From Pseudomonas citrullilanati (lineage in GTDB: Bacteria; Pseudomonadota; Gammaproteobacteria; Pseudomonadales; Pseudomonadaceae): a stretch of DNA of 64,000 nucleotides. Location of the stretch: NCBI RefSeq assembly GCF_030580855.1, contig NZ_JAUQOP010000025.1:1-64000 (forward strand). The letters are read 5' to 3'. Shown in pieces: positions 57,205-64,000 of this stretch (position 1 is the first letter of the stretch; each line of letters begins with the position of its first letter). A program made the translations under genes and the position numbers. The notes under the pieces were generated by a model that worked only from the letters and a program-made list of their open reading frames with translations, was not told the origin of the DNA and ran no database searches.

Positions 57205-57582
57205 CTATACCCGAAACTGCGCAAAATCCAGGTTGGTGCCCCCTGGCCGCAGGTCTTGCAGGTACGAATCCTTGTCCGCGCTCAACTCCAGGCTCAGGGC
57301 CGCCTTGCGCTTGCCCTGGTTGCGTACTTCCAGGCCTTCCATCTTTTCGCGCAGGAACACCGTCGGCACCTTCAGGTGCAGCAACTCATCGGTGGCCGGG
57401 GTGTGCAGCAGCAAGTGGATCCATTCGTACTGCCCGATGGCCAGGCGCGTCACCGGGAGGTTGAACCAGAAAATGTTGCGGTTGCGGTTCAATTCGCTGA
57501 AATGGCAGTTGTTGACGCCCAGGATGGCGCCGCCCAGTTCCTGGTTTCTGCGGGCGATGGCCTGCTTTTTATCGAGTTTCAT
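57205..57582 (-). CDS. Hypothetical protein, 125 aa
   Basis: This soluble protein starts MKLDKKQAIARRNQELGGAI and contains a central beta-rich segment (NCHFSELNRNRNIFWFNLPVTRLAIGQYEWIHLLLHT). It ends with LRPGGTNLDFAQFRV. A weak ribosome site (TAGGA) precedes the ATG at 57582. No signal peptide, membrane segment or recognised domain is visible. It is bounded by a long palindrome on its 3' side and a divergent CsbD gene on the 5' side. I do not recognise the family; a nucleic-acid-binding or stress role is only a guess. Confidence 0.6.
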   Translation of the reverse strand: MKLDKKQAIARRNQELGGAILGVNNCHFSELNRNRNIFWFNLPVTRLAIGQYEWIHLLLHTPATDELLHLKVPTVFLREKMEGLEVRNQGKRKAALSLELSADKDSYLQDLRPGGTNLDFAQFRV

Positions 57583-57777
57583 AACGTTCCTACGGGATTG
57601 GAGCTTCAAGCCTGGGCCTGAATACGTGGGGCATTCTCGGGGGTTGACCGGCAAACATAAAGCGCAACCTGCATTTGGCGATGAAATGGACCGCTGAAAA
57701 AAATGAAACTCCCCGCGAATGGCTTCGGTCAACCCTCATGTAATGACTTTTCGTACGTTGTTCACAGGAGAGACATC

Positions 57778-57969
57778 ATGGGTAGCACGAGCGATAAAGT
57801 GAAAGGCGTTGCCAACGAAGCTGTCGGCAACATCAAGCAAGGCGTCGGCAAGGCCACCGACAATGACCGCATGCGCGCCGAAGGCGTGGTCCAGGAGAAA
57901 AAAGGCGAGGCCCAGCAAACCGTGGGCAAGGCCAAGGACGCGGTGAAAAAAGGCGTCGACAACGCGTAA
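57778..57969 (+). CDS. CsbD-family stress protein
   Basis: This 63-residue hydrophilic protein (MGSTSDKVKGVANEAVGNIKQGVGKATDN) has the CsbD repeat pattern of KVKGxxxEAxGxxKQGxGK and is Lys/Ala/Gly-rich. Such proteins are abundant in general stress and stationary phase and are thought to protect or to be disordered. A GGAG ribosome site precedes the ATG. A terminator follows at 57994, so it is monocistronic. Confidence 0.85.
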   Translation: MGSTSDKVKGVANEAVGNIKQGVGKATDNDRMRAEGVVQEKKGEAQQTVGKAKDAVKKGVDNA

Positions 57970-57993
57970 CCGGCCTGCTGGAAAAACGATTGG

Positions 57994-58019
57994 AACGGCC
58001 ATCCGCGGGTGGCCGTTTT
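57994..58019 (+). terminator. Terminator hairpin after the CsbD gene
   Basis: AACGGCCA and TGGCCGTT form a stem with an eight-base loop followed by TTTTC, 25 bases past the CsbD stop. Confidence 0.85.
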
Positions 58020-58143
58020 CATGTCGGCTCGAACTTGCACCGGGGAAATTGTTCCAACGTCGCCAAACAGGTTACTTTGTCTTGCATAACAACCCCGTGA
58101 GTCGCCAAGCGACCTTCCTTTGTTGCGGCGAAAGGAGACGCAC

Positions 58144-59094
58144 ATGATGTTCCCGGCCATGAAAGGCTTGCCCTTGCATCGTGTGATGATGCGCACCGTG
58201 ACCGAGTTTCTCGACGACGAGATGTCGACCTACGCGTCGGCGTTGGCCTACCAGATGCTGTTTTCGCTATTCCCCTTCATCCTCTTCCTGATCGCGCTGA
58301 TCGGCTTCCTGCACCTGCCGGACTTCTTTTCCTGGCTGCGCTTGCAGTCGGAACTGGTGCTGCCACCCCAGGCCCTGGAACAGGTCAACCCGGTGATCGA
58401 CCAGCTCCAGCAATCCAAGGGTGGGTTGTTGTCGGTGGGTATCGTCATTGCGTTGTGGACCGCCTCGGCGGGCGTGCGCCTGATGATGAGCGCGATGAAC
58501 GCCGCCTACGACGTGGTGGAAGGCCGCCCGGCCTGGAAACGTATCCCGCTGTCGATCTTCTACACGGTGGGCATCGCCGGCATGCTGCTGGTCGCGGCGG
58601 CGTTGATGGTCCTCGGGCCGCAGGTGATGGAGTGGATCGCGGCCCAGGTCGGGCTGGAAGAGTTCATCGTCACGCTCTGGACCATCGTGCGCTGGCCAGT
58701 GATCGTGTTCCTGCTGATGGTGGCGGTGGCGCTGATCTATTACGTGATGCCCGACGTCAAGCAGGAGTTTCGCTTCATCACCCCGGGGTCGGTGCTGGCG
58801 GTGGTGGTGTGGATCATCGCGTCCCTGGGGTTTGCGTTCTACGTCAAGACGTTCGCCAACTACAATGCCATGTACGGCAGCATCGGCGCGATCATCGTAC
58901 TGCTGTTGTATTTCTACATTTCCTCGGCGGTGCTGTTACTCGGCGCGGAGATGAACGCCGTCATCGAGCACATGTCGGCCGAAGGCAAGGACCCGGGGGA
59001 AAAACACCCCGGCGAGCACGAAAAACAACACGTGTCGGGGCTGGGCCGCGACCATTCGATTCCTCATCCCCACCCTGACGAAGCCCGACCATGA
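58144..59094 (+). CDS. YihY/BrkB (virulence factor BrkB) family inner-membrane protein
   Basis: This 316-residue protein has about six to seven transmembrane helices and the family motif YASALAYQMLFSLFPFILFLIALIGF near 26-52. RPAWKRIPLSIFYTVGIAGM lies near 138-157, and a hydrophilic, His-rich C-terminal tail ends HPDEARP. The family is related to BrkB/RbN-like membrane proteins; function is unsettled. The ATG at 58144 follows GGAG. It overlaps the peptide deformylase gene by four bases (ATGA), so the two genes are co-translated. Confidence 0.85.
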   Translation: MMFPAMKGLPLHRVMMRTVTEFLDDEMSTYASALAYQMLFSLFPFILFLIALIGFLHLPDFFSWLRLQSELVLPPQALEQVNPVIDQLQQSKGGLLSVGIVIALWTASAGVRLMMSAMNAAYDVVEGRPAWKRIPLSIFYTVGIAGMLLVAAALMVLGPQVMEWIAAQVGLEEFIVTLWTIVRWPVIVFLLMVAVALIYYVMPDVKQEFRFITPGSVLAVVVWIIASLGFAFYVKTFANYNAMYGSIGAIIVLLLYFYISSAVLLLGAEMNAVIEHMSAEGKDPGEKHPGEHEKQHVSGLGRDHSIPHPHPDEARP

Positions 59095-59630
59095 TCCGCG
59101 AAATCCTGAAGATGGGTGATGAACGCCTGCTGCGCATCGCCCCGCCTGTCCCGCCGGAAATGTTCGACACGCCACAGTTGTGGCAGTTGATCGACGACAT
59201 GTTCCAGACCATGGAAAGCGTCGGTGGCGTCGGCCTGGCGGCACCGCAGATCGGCGTGGACCTGCAACTGGTGATCTTCGGCTTCGAGCACAGCGAGCGC
59301 TACCCTGACGCCGAGGCGGTGCCCCAGACGATCCTGATCAACCCGCTGATTACCCCGCTGGACACGCAGGTGGAGGAGGGCTTCGAAGGCTGCCTGTCCG
59401 TGCCGGGCCTGCGCGGTGCGGTGGAGCGCTATCGGCACATCCGCTACGAAGGGTACGACCCCAAGGGCCAGCCCATCGTGCGCACGGCCTCGGGCTTCCA
59501 CGCGCGCGTGGTCCAGCATGAATGCGACCACCTGATCGGGCGCCTCTACCCGTCGCGCATCACCGACTTCAGCAAGTTCGGCTTCACCGAGGTGCTGTTC
59601 CCGGACCTGGACCCTGCGGCTGACGATTGA
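59091..59630 (+). CDS. def: Peptide deformylase (Def-type)
   Basis: This 179-residue metalloenzyme removes the N-formyl group from nascent proteins. The three motifs are intact: GGVGLAAPQ near 45-53, EEGFEGCLSVPG near 97-108 (metal-binding Cys), and VVQHECDHLIGRLYP near 138-152 (HExxH as HECDH with catalytic Glu). It is a second-type deformylase not in the usual fmt context, being translationally coupled to the YihY/BrkB gene. Its start overlaps that stop. It probably works alongside the chromosomal main Def. Confidence 0.92.
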   Translation: MIREILKMGDERLLRIAPPVPPEMFDTPQLWQLIDDMFQTMESVGGVGLAAPQIGVDLQLVIFGFEHSERYPDAEAVPQTILINPLITPLDTQVEEGFEGCLSVPGLRGAVERYRHIRYEGYDPKGQPIVRTASGFHARVVQHECDHLIGRLYPSRITDFSKFGFTEVLFPDLDPAADD

Positions 59631-59645
59631 TACCCCACGAAATGA

Positions 59646-60074
59646 TCACTTCCCGCCGTGGGAGCGAGGAAGCAACCCCATCGCAATCATCGGCTTGCTG
59701 CGGGCATACCGGCTCAAGCGTTCAGCCATGGCGTGGGGCAGGGCGGGGTCGAACGTGAAGCCGCTGCGCTCATAGAAACCGCGCAGGTCCGGGTGGCAGA
59801 ACAGCCACACCGGTCCCTCCACGTCCTGCACCGCTTCGGCGATCAATCGCGCCGCGATGCCCTGGGCGCGGCAGACGGGGTCGACGAACAACCCGGTCAA
59901 CCAATGCCCGCCCGAGACCGGCCGCAGGCACAGTGCGGCGACGATTCCACCGCGCCGGGCCACCCATAGCCGGGCGTCCCGTACCGCCTTCATCGACGAC
60001 TGATGGGTGCGGTAGAACTTGTTCATCAATGGCCACAGCGGCTCGTCCAACCGGGCGTAATGGGTCTCAGGCAT
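59646..60074 (-). CDS. GNAT-family acetyltransferase
   Basis: This 142-residue protein has a GNAT fold with a conserved acetyl-CoA pyrophosphate-binding stretch (FVDPVCRAQGIAARLIAEAVQD, RxxGIA motif near 75-85). A HPDLRGFYERSGF motif lies near 100-112. The chosen ATG is at 60074, while an in-frame GTG at 60092 overlaps the upstream gene. Its last codons (RSHGG) lie in a REP-like remnant, suggesting the 3' end was extended by repeat sequence. Substrate not recognised. It is probably co-transcribed with the hypothetical gene upstream. Confidence 0.7.
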   Translation of the reverse strand: MPETHYARLDEPLWPLMNKFYRTHQSSMKAVRDARLWVARRGGIVAALCLRPVSGGHWLTGLFVDPVCRAQGIAARLIAEAVQDVEGPVWLFCHPDLRGFYERSGFTFDPALPHAMAERLSRYARSKPMIAMGLLPRSHGGK

Positions 60075-60088
60075 GGCGGCAGTGCGGC

Positions 60089-60643
60089 TCACAGCGAGGC
60101 GAGGAAGGTATCCACGGACGGTTCAGAATGCTGGGCGCGATTGTCCTGGGTTTTCTCGACCTTCGCCATCTGCGCCTTGTCTTGCATCCGCTGGGCAATC
60201 TGCTCGCCGACCGCTTGTTGCTTCTCGGGTGGCATCGCCGCGAATTCCTCCTCGGTGATGCCCAGTTCCGCGAGGATACTGTCGCGCAGGCGCTGTTCCG
60301 GCGTCTTGCTCATGTAGGCCTTGAAGTCGTCGAGGGCAGAGCTGCCGGCGGCCTTGGCCTTCTCGGTTGCCGACGAAGCACTGGCCTGCAACTGCACACG
60401 GGTCTTGGCGAACGCTTCGTCCACCTTGTCGCTGATGGCGGTGGCGGCGTTGACCTGTTGGGTGGCGCGGCGGGTGAACGAGTCCTGGACCTGGGTGCTG
60501 GCCTGGCTGGCCTGGGCCTGGACGTTATCGCGCAACGCTTGCAAGGCGGCGCTTTGCAAGCCGCTGGCGGCCTCGGCGGTAAGGTCTTCGCCGGGGCGCT
60601 TGAGGGGCAGATTCATCGCTTGCTGTTTGGCACTGACCAACAT
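60089..60643 (-). CDS. Hypothetical Ala/Gln-rich helical protein, 184 aa
   Basis: This soluble protein has no signal peptide. It starts MLVSAKQQAMNLPLKRPGED and then forms long amphipathic helices with repeated A, Q, S and K. A C-terminal block DDFKAYMSKTPEQRLRDSILAELGITEEEFAAMPPEKQQAVGEQIAQRMQDKAQ follows. The composition suggests a coiled-coil or apolipoprotein-like bundle. AGGTG lies six bases before the chosen ATG. Its stop is 14 bases before the GNAT start, so they are likely one operon. Function is unknown; I do not recognise the family with confidence. Confidence 0.65.
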   Translation of the reverse strand: MLVSAKQQAMNLPLKRPGEDLTAEAASGLQSAALQALRDNVQAQASQASTQVQDSFTRRATQQVNAATAISDKVDEAFAKTRVQLQASASSATEKAKAAGSSALDDFKAYMSKTPEQRLRDSILAELGITEEEFAAMPPEKQQAVGEQIAQRMQDKAQMAKVEKTQDNRAQHSEPSVDTFLASL

Positions 60644-60798
60644 GATGGACACCTGTAGGTAATGGCTGGGCCATGGGCCGGAGCAATTCCCGTGCCGCCC
60701 CTGCGAACCCCGGTTCTACGAGGGTTGGCGCTGTGGCCCGGCGGGAGCGACGGCCAATCCTTGCCGCTGGACGGCAGGGATCGACCGCGGGCGTCGGT

Positions 60799-61830
60799 TC
60801 AGGTGCTTTCGCGAACCTTCAGCTCGAAGCCCATGTCCACCACCGGTTGCGCGATGCGATTGCCCGCCATCAGCGTCAGCATCTGCTCGGCGGCGCGCTG
60901 GCCGATGGCTTCCCGCGGCGTGCTGATGCTGCTCAGGCGCGGCACCATGTGGGCCGAGGCGGGGAGGTCGTTGAAGCCCAGGACCGAGATCTGCTCGGGG
61001 ATCCTGATGCCGCAGCGCAGGGCTTCGAACAGGGCTCCGTGCGCCAGGTCGTCGTTGCCGAAGAAGATCGCATCGACATCCGGGTGACTGTCGAGCAACT
61101 GCAGGAACAGCTCGCCGCCCAGGCCCACCGAGGACGGGCGCGGGGTCAGCAGTTCCAGGTCCGGGTCGTACAGCCCGGCCTTCTGCAGCGCGCGGCGGAA
61201 CCCTTCGCCACGGGCCAGGGTGCGCTGGTCCAGTTGCGCGCCGATATAGGCCAGGCGCTTGCGGCCCTTGGATATCAGGTGCGCGGCCGCCGTCTCGCCG
61301 GCCTCGAGCTGGGAAAAGCCCACGCAATTGAGGCCCGCGCCGGGGTCCAGTTCCATCATGTAGACACAGGGAATGTTGCTGGCCTCGATCATGCGCCGGG
61401 CGCTCTCGGTGCGGTCGAAACCGGTCAGCAGCAACCCTCGCGGCTGGTAGGCCATGTAGTTGCGCAACAGGTCTTCTTCCTCGTCCCGGGAGTAGTGGTA
61501 GTTGCCGATCACCACTTCAAAGCCCTTGGGCCGCAACACGCGATGGATAGCCTCGAGGGTGTCGATGAACAGCAGGTTGGACAACGACGGCACCAGCACC
61601 ACCACCGAATGGCTCTGGGCCGAGGCCAGCGCACGGGCGGCGGGGTTGACGACGTAGTTGAGTTCCAGGGCGGCCTGGCGGACCTTTTCCACCAGTTCCG
61701 TGGCCACGGTGCTGACGCCGCGCAGGGCGCGGGAGGCGGTGATGGGGCTGACACCGGCCAGGTGGGCCACTTCGTTGAGGGTAGGGCGGCCGGTGGTGCG
61801 AGGATTCTTATCGTTTTTAGGGGCGGTCAT
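60799..61830 (-). CDS. gntR: LacI-family gluconate regulator GntR
   Basis: This 343-residue repressor has an N-terminal LacI helix-turn-helix (RPTLNEVAHLAGVSPITASRALRGVS, about 15-40). A periplasmic-binding-protein-like effector domain includes NPAARALASAQSHSVVVLVPSLSN and GFFRRALQKAGL. It controls gluconate uptake and phosphorylation and is divergent from gntK. The ATG at 61830 was chosen as the family-typical MTAPK start; an upstream in-frame start is not supported. The GntR-type operators at 61861, 62011 and 62598 lie near its own promoter, gntK and gntP. Confidence 0.92.
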   Translation of the reverse strand: MTAPKNDKNPRTTGRPTLNEVAHLAGVSPITASRALRGVSTVATELVEKVRQAALELNYVVNPAARALASAQSHSVVVLVPSLSNLLFIDTLEAIHRVLRPKGFEVVIGNYHYSRDEEEDLLRNYMAYQPRGLLLTGFDRTESARRMIEASNIPCVYMMELDPGAGLNCVGFSQLEAGETAAAHLISKGRKRLAYIGAQLDQRTLARGEGFRRALQKAGLYDPDLELLTPRPSSVGLGGELFLQLLDSHPDVDAIFFGNDDLAHGALFEALRCGIRIPEQISVLGFNDLPASAHMVPRLSSISTPREAIGQRAAEQMLTLMAGNRIAQPVVDMGFELKVREST

Positions 61831-61860
61831 CAGGGCGGCTTGCCAAACAAAAATCAAGGC

Positions 61861-61874
61861 ACTAAGGTAGCGCT
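61861..61874. promoter_or_regulatory. GntR operator near gntR
   Basis: ACTAAGGTAGCGCT matches the AC-N-AAG-N-TAGCGCT form described for Pseudomonas GntR exactly. It lies 31 bases upstream of the gntR ATG, giving autoregulation. Confidence 0.75.
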
Positions 61875-62010
61875 GTCTCGACGCGGCTGCAAATGCGTGA
61901 GCGGGGTTTGCCTGAACCTCGTCCGTGGGTGTCGTGGACGCACATGCTGCAACCACAAAAATGACAAGAAGGCGTCGGCAACTTCTGCTTTTGCTGCGGT
62001 GTCATAACTG

Positions 62011-62024
62011 GCAAAGGTAGCGCT
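62011..62024. promoter_or_regulatory. GntR operator upstream of gntK
   Basis: GCAAAGGTAGCGCT matches the GntR operator except at the first base, and the AAG-N-TAGCGCT core is intact. It lies 22 bases before the gntK ATG. Confidence 0.7.
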
Positions 62025-62045
62025 GTCTGCGCGCTGAGGTGTTAC

Positions 62046-62579
62046 ATGAACAATCCCATCACCGCCCTGGTCATCATGGGCGTTGCCGGTTGCGGCAAAA
62101 CCTGTGTCAGCCAGGCCCTGTGCCATTTGAGCGGCGCCACCGCCATCGAAGGCGACACGTTCCACCCTGCGGCCAACATCCAGAAGATGAGCGCCGGTAT
62201 TCCCCTGAACGACGACGACCGTGCTGGCTGGCTCGACAGCCTGTGCGACGAGTTGCGCCGCGTCGATGCCACCGGCGAGCGTCCGGTGCTGACCTGCTCG
62301 GCCCTCAAGCACAGTTATCGCGAGCGCCTGCGCAGCGCCTTGCCGGGCCTGGGCTTCGTCTTCCTAGAATTGACCCCCGAAGTGGCCGCCGACCGTGTGT
62401 CCCACCGGCCGGGCCATTTCATGCCGTCGACCCTGATCGACAGCCAGTTCGCAACCCTGCAGTCCCCCGTCGGCGAGCCCCTGACCCTGGCCCTGGATGC
62501 GTCCAGCCATAGCGTCGACGAACTGGCCCGGCAAGCCTACGCCTGGTGGCTGGAACACGGTTTGAAGCTGGCCAGTTGA
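62046..62579 (+). CDS. gntK: Gluconokinase GntK
   Basis: This 177-residue kinase phosphorylates gluconate to 6-phosphogluconate, feeding Edd. The P-loop MGVAGCGKT is near 10-18, and it continues with SGATAIEGDTFHPAANIQKMSAGIPLNDDDRAGWL (gluconate-binding region). The CSALKHSYRERLR block is near 79-91. This is the GntK/IdnK type. The ATG is directly after a GntR operator, and gntP follows in the same direction with its own operator between them. Confidence 0.95.
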   Translation: MNNPITALVIMGVAGCGKTCVSQALCHLSGATAIEGDTFHPAANIQKMSAGIPLNDDDRAGWLDSLCDELRRVDATGERPVLTCSALKHSYRERLRSALPGLGFVFLELTPEVAADRVSHRPGHFMPSTLIDSQFATLQSPVGEPLTLALDASSHSVDELARQAYAWWLEHGLKLAS

Positions 62580-62597
62580 GGCTGGATATTTTGCGTC

Positions 62598-62611
62598 AGA
62601 AAGATAGCGCT
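62598..62611. promoter_or_regulatory. GntR operator upstream of gntP
   Basis: AGAAAGATAGCGCT contains the AAG-N-TAGCGCT core of the GntR operator, between gntK and gntP and 60 bases before the gntP ATG. It suggests gntP has its own GntR-controlled promoter in addition to read-through. Confidence 0.65.
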
Positions 62612-62670
62612 GTCCCGACGGCTTGAAAATAACTGCTTCAATAACAACAACAAACCAGGAGACACCCCTC

Positions 62671-64000
62671 ATGTTTGGCATGTCCCACGAGACGTTCCTG
62701 CTGCTCGATGCAGTGGTCACGGTGATCGGACTCATCCTCCTCATCACCCAGTTCAAACTCCACCCGTTCATTGCCCTGACCATCGCCGCCGCGTTTCTCG
62801 GCCTGACCTCGGGCATGCCGATCGGCACCATCATCAAGGCGTTCCAGGACGGCTTCGGGGGTGTGCTGGGCTTTGTCGGGATCATCCTGGCGCTGGGCAC
62901 GATGCTCGGCAAGATGATGGCCGAGTCGGGCGGGGCCGACCAGATCGCCCAGACCCTGATCCGCGCCTTCGGCAAGGACAAGGTGCAGTGGGCCATGATG
63001 TTCGCCGCGTTCCTGGTGGGCATCCCGCTGTTCTTCGAAATCGGCTTCGTGTTGCTGATCCCGCTGGTGTTCATCGTGGCCCGGCGTACCGGCGTGTCGA
63101 TCATCAAGATCGGTATCCCGCTGCTCGCCGGCCTGTCCGCCGTGCACGGCCTGGTGCCGCCGCACCCGGGCCCGCTGCTGGCCATCGGCGTATTCGGCGC
63201 CGACATCGGCAAGACCATCCTGTATGGCCTGATCGTCGCATTGCCGACCGCCATCATTGCCGGTCCGATCTTCGGTACGTTCATCGCCAAGCACATTCCG
63301 GGTCACGCCAACCAGGAACTGGTCGACCAACTGGCCCGCGAACCCGATGCCAAGGAACTGCCGAGCTTTGGCATCACCCTGGTCACCGTGCTGCTGCCGG
63401 TGTTCCTGATGTTGCTCAAGACCTTCGCCGACGTGGTCCTGCCGGACGGCAACATCATGCGCACCTTCATGGACCTGGTCGGCCACCCGATCTCGGCGCT
63501 GCTGCTGGCATTGCTGCTGTCGCTGTACACCTTCGGCCATCGCCAGGGCATCGGTTCGAACCAGATCCTGAAGCTGCTCGACGCCAGCCTGGCACCTACC
63601 GCCGCGATCATCCTGATCATCGGCGCCGGCGGTGGTTTCAAGCAGATGCTGGTGACCAGCGGCGTGGGTGATGTCATCGGCCACATGGCGGTGAACGCGC
63701 AGATCTCGCCGATCCTGCTGGCCTGGCTGGTGGCGGCGGTGATCCGCATCGCCACCGGTTCGGCCACCGTGGCGACCATTACCGGTGCCGGTATCGTGGT
63801 GCCGGTGGTGGGGATGATTCCAGGCGTGAACCGTGAGCTGCTGGTATTGGCGACCGGTGCCGGTTCGTTGATCCTGTCTCACGTGAACGATGCGGGCTTC
63901 TGGCTGGTCAAGCAGTACTTCAACATGACCGTGGCCGAGACGTTCAAGACCTGGACCGCGATGGAAACCATCCTGTCCGTGGTGGGGCTGATCTTTATCC
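62671..64000 (+). CDS. gntP: Gluconate:H+ symporter GntP (C-terminus cut by window end)
   Basis: This open frame codes for at least 443 residues of a GntP-family transporter and has no stop before the window ends. The start MFGMSHETFLLLDAVVTVIG follows a CCAGGAGA ribosome site. Twelve or more hydrophobic segments are present. The family motif GIPLFFEIGFVLLIPLVFIVARRTG and AVHGLVPPHPGPLLAIG are intact, as is the later GAGGGFKQMLVTSG block. Full-length members are close to 450 residues, so only a few C-terminal residues are missing. It imports gluconate for GntK and belongs to the GntR regulon. Confidence 0.94.
   Translation, partial: MFGMSHETFLLLDAVVTVIGLILLITQFKLHPFIALTIAAAFLGLTSGMPIGTIIKAFQDGFGGVLGFVGIILALGTMLGKMMAESGGADQIAQTLIRAFGKDKVQWAMMFAAFLVGIPLFFEIGFVLLIPLVFIVARRTGVSIIKIGIPLLAGLSAVHGLVPPHPGPLLAIGVFGADIGKTILYGLIVALPTAIIAGPIFGTFIAKHIPGHANQELVDQLAREPDAKELPSFGITLVTVLLPVFLMLLKTFADVVLPDGNIMRTFMDLVGHPISALLLALLLSLYTFGHRQGIGSNQILKLLDASLAPTAAIILIIGAGGGFKQMLVTSGVGDVIGHMAVNAQISPILLAWLVAAVIRIATGSATVATITGAGIVVPVVGMIPGVNRELLVLATGAGSLILSHVNDAGFWLVKQYFNMTVAETFKTWTAMETILSVVGLIFI

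Noticed and set aside
1..64000. tRNA, rRNA, prophage, insertion sequence or integrated element
   Set aside because: No CCA-ended cloverleaf candidates, ribosomal RNA signatures, transposase, integrase or structural phage genes were seen. Codon use looks uniform along the window.

Overview
This window comes from the chromosome of a fluorescent Pseudomonas, most likely the P. fluorescens group. It has high GC with strong GC-third-position codon bias, many Pseudomonas-type REP palindromes between genes, and a clustered glucose/Entner-Doudoroff locus. That locus runs gap / edd-glk-gltR-gtrS / gtsABCD-oprB-mutarotase / hexR / zwf-pgl-eda, the order I know from P. aeruginosa. An arcDABC operon, a pobA/pobR pair, a fadD2-fadD1 pair and a livKHMGF operon also fit. 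I support 58 protein genes. I saw no rRNA, tRNA, CRISPR array, prophage or insertion sequence. The first ~118 bases are homopolymer runs and look like an assembly or contig-end artefact.

Layout. 0.2-5.6 kb: branched-chain amino acid ABC transporter (livK-livHMGF, minus strand). 5.6-10 kb: a DUF2288 gene, a large stand-alone tubulin/FtsZ-superfamily protein, and an MFS transporter. 10-14 kb: an EmrB-type MFS exporter, then pobA and its divergent AraC-type regulator. 14-20 kb: a small membrane-anchored protein, a DUF5064 protein and arcDABC for anaerobic arginine fermentation, with a likely ANR box. 20-27 kb: a class III CoA-transferase, a YbaN protein, and a heme-iron module (ECF sigma, FecR-type regulator, TonB receptor, heme oxygenase) behind a near-perfect Fur box. 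27-46 kb: glucose uptake and Entner-Doudoroff catabolism, with HexR operators at gap/edd and hexR/zwf. A mannose-isomerase-like gene shares a promoter-proximal motif with gtsA. 46-53 kb: a class V aminotransferase, DUF3820, a DUF2383 stress protein, an AaeXAB-like efflux operon, a MaoC hydratase and a lysophospholipase-like hydrolase. 53-57 kb: two long-chain acyl-CoA ligases. 57-64 kb: small stress proteins, a YihY/BrkB membrane protein, a peptide deformylase, a GNAT protein, and gntR/gntK/gntP for gluconate, with gntP running off the window end.

How the genes fit together. Glucose enters through OprB and GtsABCD, is phosphorylated by Glk, and is converted by Zwf, Pgl, Edd and Eda to pyruvate and glyceraldehyde-3-phosphate, which Gap oxidises. 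HexR controls the catabolic promoters and GltR/GtrS probably controls uptake. Gluconate enters by GntP and is phosphorylated by GntK under GntR, joining at 6-phosphogluconate. The locus is thus almost a complete sugar-catabolic regulon with several regulators' binding sites readable in the DNA.

The least explained element is the chromosomal tubulin-like GTPase at 6159-8333. It keeps nucleotide-binding loops and a candidate catalytic loop but has no obvious partner, plasmid or phage context. Other items to follow up are the duplicated GTGACAT-N14-GTTACCT element, a MarR-type palindrome without an adjacent MarR gene, and orphan palindromes upstream of livK and fadD1.
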